From Salinivenus lutea (lineage in GTDB: Bacteria; Bacteroidota; Rhodothermia; Rhodothermales; Salinibacteraceae), in the NCBI GenBank assembly GCA_002894685.1, contig NCRC01000010.1:49813-113812 (forward strand): a stretch of DNA of 64,000 nt, written 5' to 3'. Position 1 is the first letter of the stretch. Each line of letters opens with the position of its first letter. A model generated the notes under the pieces. The model was given only the letters and a program-made list of their open reading frames with translations, was not told the origin of the DNA and made no database searches. A program made the position numbers and the translations under genes. Positions 59,940 through 64,000 of this stretch are shown in pieces.

Positions 59940-60858
59940 ACCGGTCGGGGCGAGACGTGGTCTCGGCCTGTCGGCACGAGCGGGAGGCGGTGCCGGCGAT
60001 GAAGGCCGCCCGGTGGTCCTGAACGAACCGGGCGAACGGGCGGCTGGGGCGTCCGGTGATTTCGATTACGGACGATGAGACGGTGTTTGTCGCCCCCTGT
60101 TGGAACCAGCGGGCAAGGGCCGTCAGGTTGTCGGCCCACCAGGTGGAGCAGCCCATGCCGACCAGCATTTCGTGGTACCGCTCGGGGGGAAGGTCGACGT
60201 AGTGGATGGACCGGCCCAGGGCGGCGGACAGGGTTTTGGCCAGCTGGGTGTACGAGAGCGACTGGGGGCCTGTGAGCGTGTAGCTGCGGCCCTCGTGCCC
60301 CCCGTGGATCAGGATTTCGGCGGCGACGGCCGCCACGTCGCGGGCGTCGATGAACGGGAGGGCCGCGTCGCCCAGGGCCCCGAAAAACAGCCCGTCGGAG
60401 GCGATCGTCTCGGCCGAGCCGAGCAGGTTCTGCATGAACCCGTGGGGGCGCAGGAAGGTGGCGGGCACGGCGGCGGTGCGGATCTGGGACTCCGTTACGG
60501 CGTGCCACCGGGCGAGGGGCACCGGCGCTTCCGGGCCGGCGCCCAGGGCGGACACCTTGACGATGTGGATGGGGCGGCCGGTGCGCTGGATCGCCTCAAC
60601 GACATTTCCCTGCAGCACGACCTGGTTCGGGGCCGCGGGGGAGAGCAAAAACACCCGATCGATGCCCGTGAGGGCGTCGTGGAGGAGGGACACATCGGAA
60701 AGATCTCCCTCCACCACCTCGACGAGCGGGGAGGGGAACGCGGCCCGTGTCCGGTCGCGAACAAGCACGCGGACCGACACCTGCCGGTCCGCGAGCGTCC
60801 GAAGAAGGGCGGTGCCGACCGTGCCGGTGCCCCCGGTAACGAGGATGGAGGAGGACAT
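59899..60858 (-). CDS. NmrA-like NAD(P)-binding oxidoreductase
   Basis: This is a 319-residue atypical short-chain dehydrogenase of the NmrA/QOR2 group. The N-terminal Rossmann motif is ILVTGGTGTVGTALL. VRVLVRDRTRAAF and GDLSDVSLLHDALTGIDRVFLLSP follow the family pattern. FLRPHGFMQNLL and DARDVAAVAAEIL are conserved. It may reduce quinones or act as a redox-sensing regulator. The last ~28 residues are Arg/Ser-rich and run into the neighbouring CBS gene, so the original stop may have been lost. Confidence 0.85.
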   Translation of the reverse strand: MSSSILVTGGTGTVGTALLRTLADRQVSVRVLVRDRTRAAFPSPLVEVVEGDLSDVSLLHDALTGIDRVFLLSPAAPNQVVLQGNVVEAIQRTGRPIHIVKVSALGAGPEAPVPLARWHAVTESQIRTAAVPATFLRPHGFMQNLLGSAETIASDGLFFGALGDAALPFIDARDVAAVAAEILIHGGHEGRSYTLTGPQSLSYTQLAKTLSAALGRSIHYVDLPPERYHEMLVGMGCSTWWADNLTALARWFQQGATNTVSSSVIEITGRPSRPFARFVQDHRAAFIAGTASRSCRQAETTSRPDRSTPRRRPSACRGH

Positions 60859-61083
60859 GAGGCGAGAGAAAAAGGGCCAGAAGGGGCAGAACCCGTTCAG
60901 AAAACAACCTGTTTCCTATATCGCCCATTCGTTGTCCCGGGGCAAGTGCGTCCGGCGCTCCCCTAACGCGCTGGATCGTCCGTCTTCTCCCGGAGAAGCG
61001 GCGCACGCGGCCGTGCGCCGCTCCGTCTTCCAGGGCTGTGCCGCGGTTCGCGAACAGGAGAGTCCCGGTGCGTCCCGGGGCGG

Positions 61084-62646
61084 CTAGTTCGTGTCCGCCG
61101 AGCCGGAGCGGGCCGGCGGCATCCGGCCGTACCGGGCCGGGGCGCCGGGCTCCGGCATCGAGTCCTCAATAAACTGCCGGATGTCGTCGTTGGCCGTCTC
61201 CAGGTCCTCGTCGCGCAGGTACATCATGTGCCCGCTGCGGTATCCCTTGAAGCGCATGCGGTCGCGGAGCGCGCCGCGCCGGTCCAGGTTCCACATCACG
61301 TACTTGGCCGAGAAGTAGTCCGTTGCCCCGTCGTAGTAGCCGGACTGCACCATGACGTGCAGGAAGGGATTCTGCGCCATGGCCTGTCGCAGCTGTTCGC
61401 CCGTGTCGTTGTCCTCGTCGTCCCACGGGTAGACCGAGCCGAAGACGTTGTACTTCAGGTCCGTCTCGAAGCCCATCTCGTCGCGGAGGTAGTGGTTGAT
61501 GGCGGGCGTGAAGGCGTGGTTCCAGGCCACAAGCTCGGGCGGATAGTCGTATTCGCTGCCCGCGTTTTTGGCGTCGAGGCCCTTGTAGCGCGAGTCGAGC
61601 CGCCCCAGCGTGTGCCCGTCCTCTCGCAGCAGCTCTTTCCAGAAGGCATCGGAGGGGACCGCCAGGTTGTGGTTGAGGACGAACTGTTCGGAGAGGCCGG
61701 ACCACCGGGCCACCTCCTGCGCCACGGCCTCTTTGCGCGCCTCGTCGATGAACCCGCCGCGCGAGAGGGCCGGAACGTACTCGTTGAGGGTGTAGTCCTC
61801 CACCTCCGAGAGCAGATCGTTGAGGTCCTGCTGTTGGAGGTCCTGGGGAAGCTGGCCGTGGTACCAGGCCGTGGCGGTGTAGTACGGCAGCTTGAGGGCC
61901 TCGGAGCGGGGCGACGGGCCGGGCGGCTCGATGCCCAGGCCGGTGGGCGACACCAGGATGACACCGTTCAGGTACATCCAGTGGCTGTTCTGCAGCTCGC
62001 CGGCCAGGCCCGAGACGCGGGTGGTGCCGTAGCTTTCGCCAATCAGGTACTTCGGGGAGGTCCAGCGGTCGTGCCGCGAGACGAAGGTGTCGAGCCAGTC
62101 CGCCAGGTACTCCACGTCCGCGTTCACGCCGAAGTAGGATTCCTCGTCCACCTCGTCGTCGAGCACGCGGGAGAAGCCGGTGTTCACCGGATTGACGTAC
62201 ACGATGTCGGCCACGTCGAGGATGGAGTGCTCGTTGTCCTCCACGCCGTAGGGCTGTACGGGCTGTCCCTCGTCGCCGATCGCGAGCAGCTTCGGGCTCG
62301 TGTAGCCGAGGTGCATCCAGAGGGAGCCGGAGCCGGGCCCGCCGTTGAAGGACACGACCAGGGGGCGCCGGGAGCGATCGTCGACGTCCGTGCGCCGGTA
62401 GTAGGTGTAGTGGAGGGCCGCGTCGGTGGAGCCATCCTCTCCGTAGACGGGCTGGGTGCCGGTCGTCACCTCGTAGGGCACCTGTTCGCCCTCAATCGTG
62501 ACCTGGTCGGTCTGGGTGATCGCGGTGTCGGCGGGCAGGGTGCGTTTGGGCTGCTGCCCGTCCGTGTCCTGGGCCTGTGCAGGGCCAGTTGGAACGGCCA
62601 GCAGCAAGAGGACGATGAGCGTACAGAGGTGGGGAAGGCGGGTCAT
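61084..62646 (-). CDS. Serine carboxypeptidase (family S10)
   Basis: This is a 520-residue secreted peptidase. A signal peptide covers residues 1-25 (ending AQAQ). NGGPGSGSLWMHLG forms the oxyanion-type loop. The catalytic Ser is in LIGESYGTTRVSGLAG, the Asp is in SGYYDGATDYFS, and the His is in GYRSGHMMYLRD. This is the order and spacing of S10 carboxypeptidases, which remove C-terminal residues from proteins. The function is likely periplasmic or extracellular protein turnover. ATG 62646 is chosen; the upstream open frame reads through low-complexity boundary repeats. Confidence 0.92.
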   Translation of the reverse strand: MTRLPHLCTLIVLLLLAVPTGPAQAQDTDGQQPKRTLPADTAITQTDQVTIEGEQVPYEVTTGTQPVYGEDGSTDAALHYTYYRRTDVDDRSRRPLVVSFNGGPGSGSLWMHLGYTSPKLLAIGDEGQPVQPYGVEDNEHSILDVADIVYVNPVNTGFSRVLDDEVDEESYFGVNADVEYLADWLDTFVSRHDRWTSPKYLIGESYGTTRVSGLAGELQNSHWMYLNGVILVSPTGLGIEPPGPSPRSEALKLPYYTATAWYHGQLPQDLQQQDLNDLLSEVEDYTLNEYVPALSRGGFIDEARKEAVAQEVARWSGLSEQFVLNHNLAVPSDAFWKELLREDGHTLGRLDSRYKGLDAKNAGSEYDYPPELVAWNHAFTPAINHYLRDEMGFETDLKYNVFGSVYPWDDEDNDTGEQLRQAMAQNPFLHVMVQSGYYDGATDYFSAKYVMWNLDRRGALRDRMRFKGYRSGHMMYLRDEDLETANDDIRQFIEDSMPEPGAPARYGRMPPARSGSADTN

Positions 62647-62649
62647 GGG

Positions 62650-62735
62650 CGGGGCGGGTTGGAGGTTGAACGTTGGCACGTTGAAGGTTGGTACGCGGGC
62701 GCCAACGTCCCACCTACCCACCTTCAACGTGTAAC
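62650..62735. repeat. Low-complexity repeat upstream of the S10 peptidase
   Basis: The words TTGAACGTTGG, CACGTTGAAGGTTGG and CACCTTCAACGTG occur within about 85 bases, the last as an inverted form of the first two. They mirror the boundary repeats at 3722, 10884 and 43663. Confidence 0.65.
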
Positions 62736-62740
62736 CGGAG

Positions 62741-63937
62741 TTATGCGATCACGTCGTGCGTTCGGGCCACCTCCGTGAAGGCGTCGATGGCGCGGTCGAG
62801 TTGATCCTGAGAGTGGGCGGCCGACATCTGCACGCGGATGCGGGCCTCGCCCTTCGGCACCACGGGGTAGCTGAAGCTGATGACGTAGATGCCGCGGTCG
62901 AGCAGCTCGTCGGCGATGGCGCCGCTCGTCTTCGCGTCGTAAAACATGATGGGCACGATGGGGTGCTCGCCCGGTTTGATGTCGAAGCCGCGGTCTTCCA
63001 TTTCGGAGCGGAAGTAGCGGGCGTTCTCCCAGATTTTCTCGCGCCGGTCGCCGCTTGTTTGCAGCATCTCCAGCACCTTGAGGCTGGCGTTGGCGATCAT
63101 CGGGGCGATGGCGTTGGAGAAGAGGTACGGGCGCGACTCCTGGCGGAGCAGGTCAATGATTTCCTGCCGGCCGGTGGTGAAGCCGCCGGTGGCCCCGCCG
63201 AGGGCTTTGCCGAGCGTGGAGGTGATGAGGTCGACCTCCTCGAGCACGCCCTTCGCTTCGCTGGCCCCGCGGCCCTCCGCGCCCATGAACCCGGTGGCGT
63301 GGCACTCGTCCACCATCACCATCGCGTCGTACTCGTCGGCCAGGCGGCACATCTCATCGAGCTTCGCCACGTCGCCGTCCATCGAGAAGACGCCGTCGGT
63401 GGCGATCAGGCGCTTCTCGGCGTCCTGCGCGTCCTGCAGCTTCGCCTCCAGGTCGGCCATGTCGCTGTGGTCGTAGACGTGGAGGTCGGCCTTGCAGAGC
63501 CGGATGCCGTCGATGATGGAGGCGTGATTCAACTCGTCGCTGATGATCGCGTCGTCGGGGCCCAGGATGGTCTCGAAGAGGCCCGTGTTCGCGTCGAAGC
63601 ACGAGTTGTAGAGGATTGTGTCGTCGGTGTCGTGGAAGTCCGACAGGGCGCGCTCCAGGTCCTTGTGCACCGACTGGGTGCCGCAGATGAAGCGGACGCT
63701 GGCCACGCCGAAGCCGTAGCGGTCGACGCCGTTCTTGGCGGCGTCCATGATCTCGGGGTGGTTGGCGAGGCCGAGGTAGTTGTTTGCGCAGAAGTTGATG
63801 ACGTGCCGACCGCCTTCCACCTCAATGTCGGCGTCCTGCTGCGAGGTGATGACGCGCTCCTCGTTGTAGGTGCCGGCGTTTTTGATTTCCTGTAGCGTCT
63901 CGCGGAAATCGGCCGCGACGTCCTCGGTCATGGGCAT
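62741..63937 (-). CDS. kbl: Glycine C-acetyltransferase (2-amino-3-ketobutyrate CoA ligase)
   Basis: This is a 398-residue PLP enzyme of the alpha-oxoamine synthase family. [14 protein letters not shown] lies near the N-terminus. [43 protein letters not shown] and the PLP-Lys motif [13 protein letters not shown] are in the expected order. It cleaves 2-amino-3-ketobutyrate with CoA to glycine and acetyl-CoA in threonine catabolism; a tdh gene is not in the window. Two Met codons at 63937 and 63931 could start; the first is given. Confidence 0.93.
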   Translation of the reverse strand: MPMTEDVAADFRETLQEIKNAGTYNEERVITSQQDADIEVEGGRHVINFCANNYLGLANHPEIMDAAKNGVDRYGFGVASVRFICGTQSVHKDLERALSDFHDTDDTILYNSCFDANTGLFETILGPDDAIISDELNHASIIDGIRLCKADLHVYDHSDMADLEAKLQDAQDAEKRLIATDGVFSMDGDVAKLDEMCRLADEYDAMVMVDECHATGFMGAEGRGASEAKGVLEEVDLITSTLGKALGGATGGFTTGRQEIIDLLRQESRPYLFSNAIAPMIANASLKVLEMLQTSGDRREKIWENARYFRSEMEDRGFDIKPGEHPIVPIMFYDAKTSGAIADELLDRGIYVISFSYPVVPKGEARIRVQMSAAHSQDQLDRAIDAFTEVARTHDVIA

Positions 63938-64000
63938 GGTCGGTCAGGCAGGTTGGTTCGGGGTCGGAATGAGCAAGCGGTCGGAAGGGGCGTGCCGGGG

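Overview
This window is a GC-rich bacterial chromosome segment with a very acidic predicted proteome. It looks like Salinibacter or a close relative (Rhodothermota, within the Bacteroidota/FCB group). The pointers are: a PorX-type response regulator fused to a PglZ-like phosphatase domain; a TonB-dependent receptor with a carboxypeptidase-regulatory-like N-terminus; a protein with LVIVD-type propeller repeats; LytS/LytTR two-component pairs; a katG promoter resembling the Bacteroidota -33/-7 type; many Glu/Asp-rich halophile-style proteins, including a poly-Glu insertion in a periplasmic binding protein; and an HMG-CoA reductase. The genus is inferred from gene content, not from a database search.

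Layout. 84-12530 is almost all minus strand: anmK, a TPR protein, a QxxRW glycosyltransferase, HMG-CoA reductase, a 2.1-kb field of dispersed repeats holding a small GIY-YIG nuclease gene, an ArsA/GET3-like ATPase, folC, tsaE and porX. 12734-27890 holds an O-methyltransferase, a KbaZ/GatZ-like protein, a large TonB-dependent receptor followed by a two-domain fasciclin lipoprotein, a BatA/vWA-like membrane protein, hflX, a CBS-ACT protein, small unknowns and gyrB. 28019-39056 holds a polyprenyl-type GT2, a divergent oxyR/katG pair with a recognisable OxyR operator, an aldo/keto reductase, a GT4-type glycosyltransferase and a ferric-iron ABC transporter (binding protein, fused permease, ATPase) behind a metal-regulator-like palindrome. 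39114-46608 holds a frameshifted nucleotidyltransferase with its small partner gene, a mercuric-reductase-like flavoprotein, two secreted beta-propeller proteins, a DUF123 protein and small membrane proteins, one with a decayed paralogue. 46709-56971 is a signalling island: an outer-membrane-type protein, a single polypeptide containing two complete LytS-like kinases, a LytTR regulator, an IS110 transposase, an Lnt-like N-acyltransferase, another LytS-like kinase, another LytTR regulator, and a scar made of a transposase fragment and an 88-bp duplicate of the first LytTR gene's 3' end. The right end holds a CE15-like lipoprotein esterase, a CAU-anticodon tRNA, a CBS protein, an NmrA-like oxidoreductase, an S10 carboxypeptidase and glycine C-acetyltransferase.

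How the genes work together. Clear functional units are peroxide defence (oxyR-operator-katG), ferric iron import (34940-39056), and two LytS/LytTR signalling modules around the IS110 element. The most unusual features are the tandem kinase fusion, the repeat field around the GIY-YIG gene, and a set of short periodic low-complexity repeats at gene boundaries that sometimes run into protein N-termini.
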